Positions 43,133 to 53,480 of a stretch of DNA of 64,000 nt are shown here, piece after piece. The notes under the pieces were generated by a model. It saw only the letters and a program-made list of their open reading frames with translations, did not search any database and had not been told where the DNA came from. Every line of letters begins with the position of its first letter. The stretch's first letter is position 1. Made by a program: the position numbers and the translations under genes. This DNA comes from Mycolicibacterium tusciae (GTDB lineage: Bacteria; Actinomycetota; Actinomycetes; Mycobacteriales; Mycobacteriaceae): NCBI RefSeq assembly GCF_002086795.1, contig NZ_MVIM01000003.1, positions 124,001 through 188,000 on the forward strand, read 5' to 3'.

Positions 43133-44623
43133 GTGACCGCAGAATCGGCGGAACCGGAGGCGATTCGGTCACCGTCGCTCACTGATGCGGTGGTGCCACT
43201 GGTCGTGCTCGCGGTGCTGATCGCCGGCGCTCTGACCTTGTTCGGTCTCGACGCACTCGATGGGCCCATCCAGGTCGCGTTGGTGGTGTGCTGCGCTGTC
43301 GCCGCCCTGATCGCGCTGAAGAACGGACACAGTTGGGCCGCGGTGCAGGAATCCGGCCAGGGTGCGTTGTCCTCCATCACCAGTGCGCTGTTCATCCTGC
43401 TGGCGGTCGGCGCACTTATCGGGACGTGGAATATGTCGGGCACCATTCCGACGCTGGTGTACTACGGAATCCAAGTGTTGGCGCCGGGCTACTTCTACAT
43501 TGCGGCCGCGGTCATCTGCGGTGTGGTGGCGCTGTCCATCGGCAGCTCGTGGACAACGGCAGGAACGATCGGCGTCGGGCTGGTCGGAATCGCGACCATG
43601 CTCGGGGTGTCCGCGCCGATCACTGCTGGTGCGGTGATCTCCGGGGCATACCTCGGTGACAAGCTATCACCGCTGTCCGAGACGACGATTCTGACCGCGC
43701 AGATGGTGAAGGTGGACCTGTACACCCACATCCGCAGTCAGGCCTGGACGTCGGTTCCGGCGTTCATTCTGGCCGCGGTGGTGTTCGCCGTCCTTGGCGT
43801 GGCGGGTCCGACACCGAATGACACGGTGCCCGAGGAGATCGAACTCGGCAAGCTCGGCGAGATCTACTGGATCACCCCGCTGAATCTTCTCCCGTTGGTG
43901 CTGCTGGTCTACCTGTCGGTCCGAAAGGCTCCGGCCTCGTTGGCATTATTGGCCTCCGCACTGTTCGCTGGTGTGCAGGCGACAATCCTGCAACGCGATG
44001 TCGTCACGGCCTTCGTCGCTGAGATCCATGGCAGCTCGAACGCGGTAGTTGGTGCGGTGCAGGCGATCTGGAAGGCACTGGCCAATGGATTCACCATGAA
44101 CTCGGGCATCGGTGAGATCGATCGGCTGCTGTCACGCGGCGGCATGGACAGCATGCTGCTGACGATATGGCTGATCATCGGCGCGGTGACGTTCGGAGCG
44201 CTGCTCGAGCAGTTCGGTCTCATCGACCGGCTGATCAACCCGATGATCGAATCGGCTAAGACCACCGGGCGGCTGTACCTGTCGGTCTTCGCCTCGGGAG
44301 TCGGCCTCAATATCGTCGCCGGTGATCAATACATCGCATTGGTATTGCCCGCCAGGATGTTCCGGATGGAGTTCGAACGCCGAGGGTTGGCCCCACAGAA
44401 CCTTTCTCGGCTCGCCGCTGACGGCGGTACCGTCACCTCACCGCTGGTTCCTTGGAACTCGTGCGGGGCATTCATGGGCGCCGTGCTCGGGGTGGCGACG
44501 CTTTCCTATCTACCGTTCGCACTGTTCTGCATTTTCAGTCCGGTGCTCAGTGTCATATACGGATTCACCGGATTCAAGGTCGTAAAGGTCCCGCCCACCC
44601 AGGAAGCTGGAGTCGAGCCATGA
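43133..44623 (+). CDS. NhaC family Na+/H+ antiporter
   Basis: A 496-residue membrane antiporter with about 11 helices. NhaC-like signatures include SIGSSWTTAGTIGVG (about residues 137-151), YLGDKLSPLSETT (about residues 173-185) with its Asp and Glu, and DQYIALVLPARMF (about residues 399-411). Members exchange Na+ for H+, or in some cases malate/lactate or lysine. It is translationally coupled (ATGA) to an amino-acid exchanger and arginine deiminase, so a pH/ion-balance role in arginine use, or transport of an arginine-pathway amino acid, is possible. GTG start with GGAGCG about 5 bases upstream. Confidence 0.88.
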   Translation: MTAESAEPEAIRSPSLTDAVVPLVVLAVLIAGALTLFGLDALDGPIQVALVVCCAVAALIALKNGHSWAAVQESGQGALSSITSALFILLAVGALIGTWNMSGTIPTLVYYGIQVLAPGYFYIAAAVICGVVALSIGSSWTTAGTIGVGLVGIATMLGVSAPITAGAVISGAYLGDKLSPLSETTILTAQMVKVDLYTHIRSQAWTSVPAFILAAVVFAVLGVAGPTPNDTVPEEIELGKLGEIYWITPLNLLPLVLLVYLSVRKAPASLALLASALFAGVQATILQRDVVTAFVAEIHGSSNAVVGAVQAIWKALANGFTMNSGIGEIDRLLSRGGMDSMLLTIWLIIGAVTFGALLEQFGLIDRLINPMIESAKTTGRLYLSVFASGVGLNIVAGDQYIALVLPARMFRMEFERRGLAPQNLSRLAADGGTVTSPLVPWNSCGAFMGAVLGVATLSYLPFALFCIFSPVLSVIYGFTGFKVVKVPPTQEAGVEP

Positions 44624-46068
44624 CAGATACCGAGACGACCGCGGAGAAGCCCGACCAGAAGGTCAGTCTGCCAACGCTGACCGCGATGGTCGTCGGGTCG
44701 ATGATCGGGTCCGGCGTCTTCCTCCTGCCGCGTAGGTTCGGCACCGAGACGGGTGTGCTCGGAGCGATCATCGCCTGGACGATCGCAGGATTCGGAATGC
44801 TGATGCTGGCGTTCGTGTTTCAGCGTCTCGCGACTCGCAAACCCCAACTTGACGCGGGCATATTCGCATACGCCAAGGCCGGCTTCGGTGACTACGTCGG
44901 TTTCAATTCGGCGATCGGGTACTGGGCGTCGGCATGTGCCGGTAACACTTCGTACTGGGTGCTCATCACAGCGACGATGAGTGCGGTGGTGCCCGCATTC
45001 GGCGCGGGGGACACCGTGCTCGCGGTGGTGGTGTCGGCGATCGGTGTGTGGCTGTTCGCGTCGCTGGTGATGCGCGGGGTCAAAGATGCGGCCGTGATCA
45101 ACTACATCGTCACGGTGGCCAAGGTGCTGCCGATCCTGACCTTCATCGTGATCGCGGCCATTGCGTTCAAGGCCGACGTCTTCGCCGACAACTTCTGGGG
45201 TGGCGAAGAAGGATATTCGTTGTCGGCGATCTGGGACCAGGCCACCGGCACGATGTTGATCACCGTATTCGTCTTCCTGGGCATCGAGGGCGCGAGCGTC
45301 TACTCGCGTATGGCACGCAAACGCGAAGACGTCGGACGAGCCACCATCATCGGATTCCTCAGTGTCCTCAGCGTTTTCGCGCTTGTAACGTTGGTGTCCT
45401 ACGGCGTCATGCCCCAGGGGGAGCTGGCGGGCGTCAGTCAGCCGTCGATGGCGGCAGTCTTGGAGTCGGTGGTCGGTCCCTGGGGATCCATATTCATTCG
45501 CGTCGGCGTGATCGTCTCGGTGCTCGGCGCGTATCTTGCGTGGACGCTCATGGCCGCCGAGGTGCTCTACATACCGGCCAAATCCGAGGACATGCCGAAG
45601 TTCCTGGCGCGCACCAACAGCCACGGCGCACCGGTTACCGCGCTCGTCATGGCCGCCGGGCTGACCACGCTGCTGCTCGTGGCGTTGTTGTTCGCCGCGG
45701 ATGCGCTGGATTTCATGCTGGATCTGACCGCAGCGTTGTCCTTGATTCCCTATCTGCTCGCGGCGGCGTATGCATTGAAGCTGACCGCTACCCGCGAGAC
45801 CTACGGCAACGGCAAGTCGCTCGTCGGCGACATGGTGATAGCGGGCCTGGCGACGGTGTACACCCTGTTCCTGATCTACGCCGCGGGTCCGGACAAGCTT
45901 CTGCTGTCATGCATCCTGTACGCCCCGGCGGCGGCGCTCTACTTCAAAGCACGACGCGAACGTGGTCTTCGCATCTTCCGGCCCGCCGAGGCGGTCCTGT
46001 TCGGGGTGATTCTCCTCGGCGCCGTCGCGGGTGTGGTGTCCTTGGCAACTGGAGCGATCGAAATCTAG
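44620..46068 (+). CDS. APC amino-acid antiporter, arginine:ornithine type
   Basis: A 482-residue permease of the APC superfamily with 12 predicted helices. Basic amino-acid antiporter features are [16 protein letters not shown] (about residues 23-38) and [21 protein letters not shown] (residues about 215-235 region). The set is typical of ArcD/LysI-like arginine:ornithine or lysine exchangers. It overlaps nhaC by 4 bases and precedes arcA by 25 bases, so exchange of arginine for ornithine or citrulline is likely. The exact exchange partner is inferred. Confidence 0.88.
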   Translation: MTDTETTAEKPDQKVSLPTLTAMVVGSMIGSGVFLLPRRFGTETGVLGAIIAWTIAGFGMLMLAFVFQRLATRKPQLDAGIFAYAKAGFGDYVGFNSAIGYWASACAGNTSYWVLITATMSAVVPAFGAGDTVLAVVVSAIGVWLFASLVMRGVKDAAVINYIVTVAKVLPILTFIVIAAIAFKADVFADNFWGGEEGYSLSAIWDQATGTMLITVFVFLGIEGASVYSRMARKREDVGRATIIGFLSVLSVFALVTLVSYGVMPQGELAGVSQPSMAAVLESVVGPWGSIFIRVGVIVSVLGAYLAWTLMAAEVLYIPAKSEDMPKFLARTNSHGAPVTALVMAAGLTTLLLVALLFAADALDFMLDLTAALSLIPYLLAAAYALKLTATRETYGNGKSLVGDMVIAGLATVYTLFLIYAAGPDKLLLSCILYAPAAALYFKARRERGLRIFRPAEAVLFGVILLGAVAGVVSLATGAIEI

Positions 46069-46093
46069 CGGCCACCGGTTGAGAGGAACTGAA

Positions 46094-47338
46094 GTGACGA
46101 ATCCTTCTGCGAACTACGGCGTTCACTCCGAGGTCGGCAAGCTGCGCAAGGTGCTGGTGTGCTCGCCGGGTCTGGCCCACGAGCGACTCACGCCCACCAA
46201 CTGCGATGACCTGCTGTTCGACGACGTGCTGTGGGTGCAGAACGCTCGTCGCGACCACTTCGACTTCATCGACAAAATGCGCGAGCGCGACGTCGAGGTG
46301 GTCGAACTGCACGACCTCCTCGCCGAGACGATGGACATTCCCGAGGCCAAAGAGTGGCTGCTGGACCGCAAGATCGTGCCGAACGAAGTCGGCCTCGGAC
46401 TCGTCGACGACACGCGTGGCTTCCTGGATTCGTTGAAACCCCAGCGACTGACGGAGCTGCTGATCGGCGGCATGTCGACCCGAGACCTGCCGTCTGAGAT
46501 CCAGTCCGGGTACCGTTCCCTGGCCCGTGAGGCGACCGGTGTCACCGAGTACCTCATGCCGCCACTGCCGAACACGCTCTACACCCGCGACACGACCTGC
46601 TGGATCTATCACGGCCTTACGCTCAATCCGCTGTTCTGGCCCGCGCGACACGACGAAACATTGTTAATGAAGGCCATTTACGAGTTCCATCCCGACTTCG
46701 TCGGCTCCACGGTGTGGTGGGGCGATCCGGAGGAGTCGTGGGGGATGTCGACGATCGAGGGTGGCGACGTCCTGGTGCCCGGCAACGGTGTCGTCATCAT
46801 CGGGATGAGCGAGCGAACCTCACGTCAGGCGATCACGCAGGTGGCCGCCAAGCTGTTCGCCGAGAAGGCGGCGACCAAGGTCATCGTCGCCGGAATGCCG
46901 AAGCTACGGGCGGCCATGCACCTGGACACGGTGTTCACGTTCGCCGACCGCGACGTGGTCACGCTCTATCCCGACATCGTCGATTCGATCCAGACGTTCG
47001 TGCTGCATCCCAGCGACGCCGACCCGGGTGTGGAGGTGGAGGAGGCGACGAAACCCTTCGTCGAAGTGGTGGCCGCCGCGCTGGGACTGGACGCCCTGCG
47101 CGTCGTGGAAACCGGTGGCACGAAGTACGACTCGGAACGCCAGCAGTGGGACAGCGGCAACAACTTGGTCGCCGTCGAGCCCGGCGTGGTGTTCGCCTAC
47201 GACCGCAACACCCACACCAACACCCTGCTGCGCAGGGCGGGTATCGAGGTGATCACCATCGTCGGTGCCGAGCTGGGCCGTGGCCGCGGCGGCGGGCACT
47301 GCATGACCTGCCCGATCATCCGCGACGGTCTCGACTGA
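46094..47338 (+). CDS. arcA: Arginine deiminase
   Basis: A 414-residue enzyme that hydrolyses L-arginine to L-citrulline and ammonia. Family segments: [18 protein letters not shown] at the start, TRDTTCWI (about residues 164-171, Asp in the substrate site), [11 protein letters not shown] (about residues 237-247), MHLDTVFTF (catalytic His about residue 277), and the nucleophile Cys403 in [13 protein letters not shown] start with GAGAGGA (46081-46087). The neighbouring antiporter suggests an arginine deiminase pathway, but ornithine carbamoyltransferase (arcB) and carbamate kinase (arcC) are not in the window. Energy gain through carbamoyl phosphate is therefore not shown. Confidence 0.96.
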   Translation: MTNPSANYGVHSEVGKLRKVLVCSPGLAHERLTPTNCDDLLFDDVLWVQNARRDHFDFIDKMRERDVEVVELHDLLAETMDIPEAKEWLLDRKIVPNEVGLGLVDDTRGFLDSLKPQRLTELLIGGMSTRDLPSEIQSGYRSLAREATGVTEYLMPPLPNTLYTRDTTCWIYHGLTLNPLFWPARHDETLLMKAIYEFHPDFVGSTVWWGDPEESWGMSTIEGGDVLVPGNGVVIIGMSERTSRQAITQVAAKLFAEKAATKVIVAGMPKLRAAMHLDTVFTFADRDVVTLYPDIVDSIQTFVLHPSDADPGVEVEEATKPFVEVVAAALGLDALRVVETGGTKYDSERQQWDSGNNLVAVEPGVVFAYDRNTHTNTLLRRAGIEVITIVGAELGRGRGGGHCMTCPIIRDGLD

Positions 47339-48259
<921 letters not shown>

Positions 48260-48272
48260 CCCCACCTCTTAC

Positions 48273-48334
48273 CGCGAGCAGACGTGAAAACCCCCTATTC
48301 GAGGCAAATTAGGGGGTTTTCGCGTCTGTTCGCG
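48273..48334. terminator. AGACG-flanked hairpin between convergent genes
   Basis: Arm 48273-48297 pairs with 48310-48334 with few mismatches. Outer CGCGAGCAGACG/CGCGTCTGTTCGCG and an inner AAAACCCCC/GGGGGTTTT block are shared with the hairpin after rpoC. It lies between the SDR stop (48259) and the minus-strand stop (48354), so it is probably bidirectional. Confidence 0.8.
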
Positions 48335-48353
48335 AGGTGTGGATAGCCGCGCA

Positions 48354-49235
48354 CTAGCCCGGCAGTACCAAGACCGGTACCGGGCTGTGCCGCAAGATCT
48401 TTGATCCGCGCGAACCGAGAAACACGCGGGCGATTCCACCCGACGGTTTCGTGCCGATGGCGAGTAGGTCGCCGTCCTGCCAGTCGGCGGCATCGATCGC
48501 CTGATCCCAACCGTTGCCGGTGGCGACCCGCAGCTCGACGTCGTCGCCGACCACGCCCTTGGATTTCAACTCGGCCAACGTCTCTCGGGCCTGGGCTGCC
48601 CACGCTTCGAGTAACGAGTCCTCGGCGTGCAACCCGACCTCGGGCGGATACATGGTGCGGCCCCTGACGGCGAAGGTGATGACCCGCATCGGGACACCCA
48701 GTCGTTGGGCAAGGGCCGCAACGCGTTCGACCACGAACACACACTCCGGTGTGCCCGGATACGCGCACGTGATGCGGGTCAATCCGCCGGCCTTCGTGCC
48801 GCGGTAGCCGCGCGGGCTGATGGACAGCGGCACCGATGACGAGTGCAGCAGCCGATCCGCCGTCGAACCGATGACGACTTGCCCGAGCTTTCCATCGGCC
48901 GCCGAACCCAGCACCAGCGCTTCGGATTCGAGTTTGTCGACGGCTTCGAGTAGGCCACCGGAAGCCGACCGGTGCGCGACCTTGTGGAAGTCCACCTTGA
49001 TGCCGGTGCCGATCGACGCCAGGCACTCCTGCGCCTCTTTCGCCGAGTCCGCGGCCAGCTGGTCGGCGTACTGGGCGTATTCGGCATCGATGCGGGCTAT
49101 CGAGGGTGTCATCCACGGCCGTGGCACCACGGTCACCACGGTCAGCGACGTCTTCAGCGTCCTGGCGGCTTCGGCCGCAAGGTAGAGCGGCGACCGGCCG
49201 CTCTTGCCGGCCAGGTAGCCGACTGCGACGCTCAT
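48354..49235 (-). CDS. Universal stress protein, two UspA domains
   Basis: A 293-residue tandem UspA protein. Each half has the Usp fold. The second ATP-binding motif is GTKPSGGIARVFLGSRGSKI (about residues 261-280), close to the GxxGx9GS(T) consensus; the first is GSAADGKLGQVVIGSTADRL (about residues 110-129). Usp proteins sense ATP or cAMP and respond to hypoxia or stress. The protein is the last gene of an operon with an amino-acid permease, rocD and a DDAH-like gene, matching the order around M. tuberculosis Rv2319c. The start overlaps the permease stop by 4 bases. Confidence 0.88.
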   Translation of the reverse strand: MSVAVGYLAGKSGRSPLYLAAEAARTLKTSLTVVTVVPRPWMTPSIARIDAEYAQYADQLAADSAKEAQECLASIGTGIKVDFHKVAHRSASGGLLEAVDKLESEALVLGSAADGKLGQVVIGSTADRLLHSSSVPLSISPRGYRGTKAGGLTRITCAYPGTPECVFVVERVAALAQRLGVPMRVITFAVRGRTMYPPEVGLHAEDSLLEAWAAQARETLAELKSKGVVGDDVELRVATGNGWDQAIDAADWQDGDLLAIGTKPSGGIARVFLGSRGSKILRHSPVPVLVLPG

Positions 49236-50734
49236 TGAGGATCCTTCGGCGGAAGTAACACCTCGTCCTCCTGCGCCGCGGCGGCCGGTATGAGACCGTC
49301 ACCGCCGTCGTTCAGCGCGCTGTGACGGCGACTCCACAGGAAGTAGAAGGCCAGAACCGCCGCCACCCAGATGCCGAACCACAGCCAGGTGTTCGGGGGC
49401 AGTCCGTACAGGATCCACACGCAGGCGGCGATGGACAGGATCGGTGTCACCGGATAACCGGGCACCCTGAAGCCACGGGGCAGGTCTGGTTCGCGGCGTC
49501 GCAGGATGATCACGCCGACCGAGACCGTGATGAAGGCGACGAGGGTGCCGATCGACACCAGGTCCCACAGGTAGTCGATGGGTACGAAGCCCGCCAGAAG
49601 CCCCGTGATGACGGCCACGATGATGGTGTTGTTCACCGGTGTCATGCTCTTAGGGTTGACCTTGGCGAACATCGATGGAAGCAACCCGTCGCGGCCCATG
49701 GCGAACAAGATGCGGGTCTGCCCGTACATCACCACGAGCGTCACCGAGAAGATCGAGATCACCGCACCGAGGGCGAGGATCGTGCTGGCCCAGGTCGAGC
49801 CCCCGAGAACATTCTCGAGGATGACCGAAAGCCCTGCCTCGGACTGTTCTTCGGATCCGAATGCTTCGGCGTCCTGAGTGCCCAGGCCGGCGAACGCCAC
49901 CAGGATGTAGATGGTGGTGACCGCGATCAGCGCGGCGATGATCGCGCGCGGCATGGTCTTCTGTGGATTCTTGACCTCGTCGCCGGCAGTGGAAACCGCA
50001 TCGAGTCCGATGAAAGTGAAGAAGATGGTGGCCGCACCCGCGGTGATTCCGGCAAAGCCGGCATTCCAGAATCCGGCGAAATGGTCGGTGGTGAACGCGG
50101 TGAAAGCGATCGCGACGAACAGCGCCAGCACACCCAGTTTGATGATCACCATGACGGTGTTGACCGTGGCGGACTCGCTGGCACCGCGAATCAGCAGCAG
50201 CGCACACATGACGATCAAGAGCATGGCGGGAAGGTTGACGATGCCCGGTGTCTCAGCGAACGGAGAAGCGCTCAGCGAATGCGGCAGCGTGAATCCGAAC
50301 AAGTTGTCCAGCAGCTTGTTCAGATAACCGCTCCATCCGACTGCCGTCGCCGACATCGAGACCCCGTATTCGAGAAGCAGGCATGCGGCCACGCCCATCG
50401 CGACGAATTCGCCCATCGTCGTGTAGGCGTAGGAATAGGTTGATCCGGAAACCGGTACGGCCGACGCCATCTCCGCGTAGCAGATAGCCGATAGGCCCGC
50501 GGCGATGCCCGCGATCACGAACGAGATCAGCACCGCTGGACCGGCCTTTGGCACCGCCTCCTGGAGCACGATGAAGATTCCGGTGCCAACGGTCGCGCCG
50601 ACGCCGAACATCGTCAGCTGAAAAACGCCGATACTTCGTTTGAGGTGGTCGGAGGCGCCATGTGCGACCGGCGCACCGATCACCGGTCGGCGCCGCAACA
50701 TCTGAGCGGAGAGGCTTGGCGATGGGGCGGTCAT
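49232..50734 (-). CDS. rocE: APC family amino-acid permease (RocE position)
   Basis: A 500-residue APC permease of the cationic amino-acid transporter type with 12 or more helices. Helix 1 motif FGVGATVGTGIFIVL (about residues 43-57), then FFTFIGLDAVSTAGDEVKNPQ (about residues 238-258), the typical acidic loop of cationic transporters. It lies between the UspA gene and rocD, overlapping UspA by 4 bases, and corresponds by order to M. tuberculosis rocE (Rv2320c). Arginine or ornithine uptake is the likely role. Symbol taken from synteny, not a unique motif. Confidence 0.85.
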   Translation of the reverse strand: MTAPSPSLSAQMLRRRPVIGAPVAHGASDHLKRSIGVFQLTMFGVGATVGTGIFIVLQEAVPKAGPAVLISFVIAGIAAGLSAICYAEMASAVPVSGSTYSYAYTTMGEFVAMGVAACLLLEYGVSMSATAVGWSGYLNKLLDNLFGFTLPHSLSASPFAETPGIVNLPAMLLIVMCALLLIRGASESATVNTVMVIIKLGVLALFVAIAFTAFTTDHFAGFWNAGFAGITAGAATIFFTFIGLDAVSTAGDEVKNPQKTMPRAIIAALIAVTTIYILVAFAGLGTQDAEAFGSEEQSEAGLSVILENVLGGSTWASTILALGAVISIFSVTLVVMYGQTRILFAMGRDGLLPSMFAKVNPKSMTPVNNTIIVAVITGLLAGFVPIDYLWDLVSIGTLVAFITVSVGVIILRRREPDLPRGFRVPGYPVTPILSIAACVWILYGLPPNTWLWFGIWVAAVLAFYFLWSRRHSALNDGGDGLIPAAAAQEDEVLLPPKDPQ

Positions 50735-50749
50735 AGTGCCTCCTATGAG

Positions 50750-52000
50750 CTATAACGCAGTACCGGACAAGTGTGAACCCGGATCGGCCAAAACTTGGGC
50801 GAATTGGTCAATCGCCCAGTCGATCTCCGCGGCGGTGATCACCAGCGGTGGTGCGAAGCGCAACGTCGAACCGTGCGTGTCCTTAACCAGCACACCACGT
50901 TCGGCCAGCCTGACGGTGATCTGCTTTCCCGTGCCGAGCGCCGGATCGATGTCCACGCCGGCCCACAGCCCCATTCCGCGAACCGCGACCACGCCGGACC
51001 CGATGAGCGCGCGCAGCCGAGCATGTAGATGATCTCCGAGTTCTGCTGAGCGCGATTGGAATTCACCGCGCCGCAACATCGCCACGACCGTCGTCCCGAT
51101 GGCCGCCGCAAGCGGATTGCCGCCGAACGTGGAACCGTGCTCGCCGGGATGCAGCACCCCGAGGACATCGCGGTCGGCGACTACGGCGGACAACGGCACC
51201 ACACCGCCGCCCAGGGCTTTGCCGAGCAGATAGATGTCGGGCACCACCCCGAAGTGGTCGCATGCGAATGTGCGACCGGTGCGCGCCAGCCCCGACTGAA
51301 TCTCGTCGGCGATCATGAGCACGTTGCGTTCGGTGCACAGTGCGCGGACCCGGGGCAGGAAATCGCGGGGCGGAACGACGATCCCCGCCTCACCCTGGAT
51401 CGGTTCGAGCAAGACGGCAACGGTGTTGTCGTCGATCGCGGCCGCCAGTGCGTCGGCGTCACCGAACGCCACCGAGCGGAATCCGGGGGTGTACGGCCCG
51501 AAACCCCGTCGGGCCGTCTCGTCGTCGGAGAAACTGATGATCGTGGTGGTGCGGCCGTGGAAGTTGTTGTGCGCCACCACAATGTTGCTCTGACCCGCGG
51601 GTACGCCCTTGACGTCGGTGCCCCACTTCCGTGCAACCTTGATACCGCTCTCCACCGCTTCCGCGCCGCTGTTCATCGGCAGGACCATGTCCTTGCCGCA
51701 GAGTTCGGCCAGCGCCTGGCAGAACGGGCCGAGCCGGTCGGAGTGGAACGCGCGGCTCACCAGAGTCAGGCTGTCCAGCTGTGCGTGGGCCACCGCGGTG
51801 ATCTCCGGATTGCGATGACCGAAGTTGACGGCGGAGTAGGCCGCCAGACAATCGAGATAGCGACGACCCTCGACATCGGTCACCCAGACGCCGTCGGCAC
51901 TGGTGGCGACCACCGGCAGCGGCGAGTAGTTGTGCGCGACGTGGCGGCCGTCCACCGCGATCGCCGCTTCGGTGCTGCTCATGGTGTCGACAACGGTCAC
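50750..52000 (-). CDS. rocD: Ornithine aminotransferase
   Basis: A 416-residue PLP enzyme that converts ornithine plus 2-oxoglutarate to glutamate semialdehyde and glutamate. Segments: YSAVNFGHRNP (about residues 56-66), MNSGAEAVESGIKVARKWG (about residues 105-123), NNFHGRTTTIISFS, ADEIQSGLARTG (about residues 226-237) and the PLP lysine in LLGKALGGGVVPLSAV (about residue 255). It is one gene here, whereas in M. tuberculosis it is split into rocD1 and rocD2. GTG 52000 is preferred over upstream starts: it has GGAGGT 6 bases before it and a GTGA overlap with the DDAH-like stop. Confidence 0.95.
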   Translation of the reverse strand: MTVVDTMSSTEAAIAVDGRHVAHNYSPLPVVATSADGVWVTDVEGRRYLDCLAAYSAVNFGHRNPEITAVAHAQLDSLTLVSRAFHSDRLGPFCQALAELCGKDMVLPMNSGAEAVESGIKVARKWGTDVKGVPAGQSNIVVAHNNFHGRTTTIISFSDDETARRGFGPYTPGFRSVAFGDADALAAAIDDNTVAVLLEPIQGEAGIVVPPRDFLPRVRALCTERNVLMIADEIQSGLARTGRTFACDHFGVVPDIYLLGKALGGGVVPLSAVVADRDVLGVLHPGEHGSTFGGNPLAAAIGTTVVAMLRRGEFQSRSAELGDHLHARLRALIGSGVVAVRGMGLWAGVDIDPALGTGKQITVRLAERGVLVKDTHGSTLRFAPPLVITAAEIDWAIDQFAQVLADPGSHLSGTAL

Positions 52001-52890
52001 GGATGTACCTCCAATGTGCAGCATTTGACGGATCCGCCGCCCTTGAGCAGCTCTGACAGATCGATTCCGATTGGCCGGAAGCCGGCGGTGCGCAGTTGTT
52101 CGGCGAAGCCGGTCGCCGGGGCGGGCAACACCACGTTGAGACCGTCGGACACCGCGTTGAGGCCAAGGACGTAGGCATCGGCGCTGCCCACCTCGATGGC
52201 GTCGGGGAAGAGTTCGAGCAGTTTCGTCCTGGACGGGTCGCTGAATGCGGGTGGGTAGTACGCGATCGTGGTGGCGTCGAGCACGGCGAGCGCGGTGTCG
52301 AGGTGATAGAAGCGCGGATCGACGAGTTCGAGGCTGACGACAGGCATCTGCAAGATAGCGGCGATTTCGTCGTGTGCCTGCCGCTGCGTGCGGAAGCCGT
52401 AACCCGCCAACATGATCGAACCGACGACGAGCAGGTCCCCCTGGCCTTCGTTTGTGTGCCGGGTGTCGGCGGGGCTATAGCCGTGCCGGGTCATCCATTC
52501 GGCGTACGCGGCGGACTCGCCGGCGCGCTGCGGATAAGCGAATCGAGCGGTGACGGCCTTGCCGTTCACCATCATTCCGCCGTTGGCGGCGTAGACCATG
52601 TCGGGAAGCCCGACGATGGGTTCGATCAACTCGACGGTGTGGCCGAGTTCCTTATATGTCTGCCGCAGCGATTCCCACTGGTTGAACGCGAGATGGGTGT
52701 CGACAGCCACCGACGTGTCCATCCACGGGTTGATCGCGTACTCGACGGTGAAGAACGTCGGCGCCGTCATGGCGTAGCGCCGTATCGAGGGCGCACGCTC
52801 GGGGGTTCTGTCGGCGCCGGGGCGCCTCCGTGGGGTCGCGGCGACTTCGGATACCGGAGCCGCGGCGGCGGCGACATCTGCAATCGTCAT
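51997..52890 (-). CDS. ddaH: Guanidino-hydrolase of the DDAH/amidinotransferase fold
   Basis: A 297-residue enzyme of the guanidine-modifying superfamily. Landmarks: PTFFTVEYAINPWMD (substrate loop), EGQGDLLVVG (about residues 147-156, acidic), DPRFYHLDTAL (about residues 190-200, catalytic His), and SVKCCTLEVHP at the C-terminus with Cys290 or Cys291 as nucleophile. DDAH makes citrulline and dimethylamine from methylarginine. Because ornithine aminotransferase is coupled downstream, an arginine dihydrolase giving ornithine is an alternative that the sequence cannot exclude. The long Ala-rich N-terminus (about 40 residues) may mean a later start, for example ATG at MTAPTFF (52770). Order matches Rv2323c. 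Confidence 0.85.
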   Translation of the reverse strand: MTIADVAAAAAPVSEVAATPRRRPGADRTPERAPSIRRYAMTAPTFFTVEYAINPWMDTSVAVDTHLAFNQWESLRQTYKELGHTVELIEPIVGLPDMVYAANGGMMVNGKAVTARFAYPQRAGESAAYAEWMTRHGYSPADTRHTNEGQGDLLVVGSIMLAGYGFRTQRQAHDEIAAILQMPVVSLELVDPRFYHLDTALAVLDATTIAYYPPAFSDPSRTKLLELFPDAIEVGSADAYVLGLNAVSDGLNVVLPAPATGFAEQLRTAGFRPIGIDLSELLKGGGSVKCCTLEVHP

Positions 52891-53003
52891 AAATCAACGA
52901 TATGACCCAGAATTTTTGCAAGCAATCACCGTCTCTTGCGTATTAGCACATGATTCATTGTCCCAGGTCTAGAATATCGGTGATTTGTTGCGTGGAGGTG
53001 ATG
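52891..53003. promoter_or_regulatory. Divergent promoter region with a TTGC-AA-GCAA palindrome
   Basis: The region between the DDAH-like and AsnC genes has the symmetric site TTGCAAGCAA at 52916-52925. A -10-like TAGAAT is at 52970-52975 towards AsnC. GGAGGTGAT (52994-53002) is a near-ideal ribosome-binding site for AsnC. The palindrome is a plausible AsnC/Lrp site. Confidence 0.4.
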
Positions 53004-53450
53004 ATGGACCGTCTGGACCAGACAGACGAGCGCATTCTGGCCGAGCTCGCCAACGATGCGCGTGCCACGTACGCCGAGATCGGCGAACGGGTGAACCTGT
53101 CGGCGCCTGCCGTGAAACGCAGGGTCGATCGACTGCTCGACAACGGCGTCATCCGGGGCTTCACCACGGTGGTGGACCGCAGCGCGCTCGGTTGGAACAC
53201 CGAGGCGTACGTGCAGGTGTTCCGCCACGGCACGATTACGCCAGAACGGTTGCGCGCGGCCTGGATTGACATCCCCGAGGTGATCGGCGCGGCCACCGTC
53301 ACCGGGACGGCCGACGCGATCCTGCACGTGCTCGCACGAGACATGCGGCATCTGGAAGAAGCACTGGAGCGTATTCGCTCGGCCGCCGACGTCGAACGCA
53401 GCGAAAGCATCGTCGTGCTGACCAACATCATCGATCGGGACCGCAGCTGA
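53004..53450 (+). CDS. AsnC/Lrp family transcriptional regulator
   Basis: A 148-residue feast/famine regulator. The N-terminal helix-turn-helix is ARATYAEIGERVNLSAPAVK (about residues 17-36), and the C-terminal RAM effector domain is about residues 60-140 (TVTGTADAILHVLARDMRHL). Corresponds to Rv2324, which is divergent from the same operon in M. tuberculosis. It probably senses arginine, ornithine or a related amino acid and controls the ddaH-rocD-rocE-usp operon. ATG 53004 is used; ATG 53001 immediately before is equally open, and either follows the same ribosome-binding site. Confidence 0.93.
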   Translation: MDRLDQTDERILAELANDARATYAEIGERVNLSAPAVKRRVDRLLDNGVIRGFTTVVDRSALGWNTEAYVQVFRHGTITPERLRAAWIDIPEVIGAATVTGTADAILHVLARDMRHLEEALERIRSAADVERSESIVVLTNIIDRDRS

Positions 53451-53480
53451 CGGGGTGGCGGACAAATCGCGGGAGCCATC

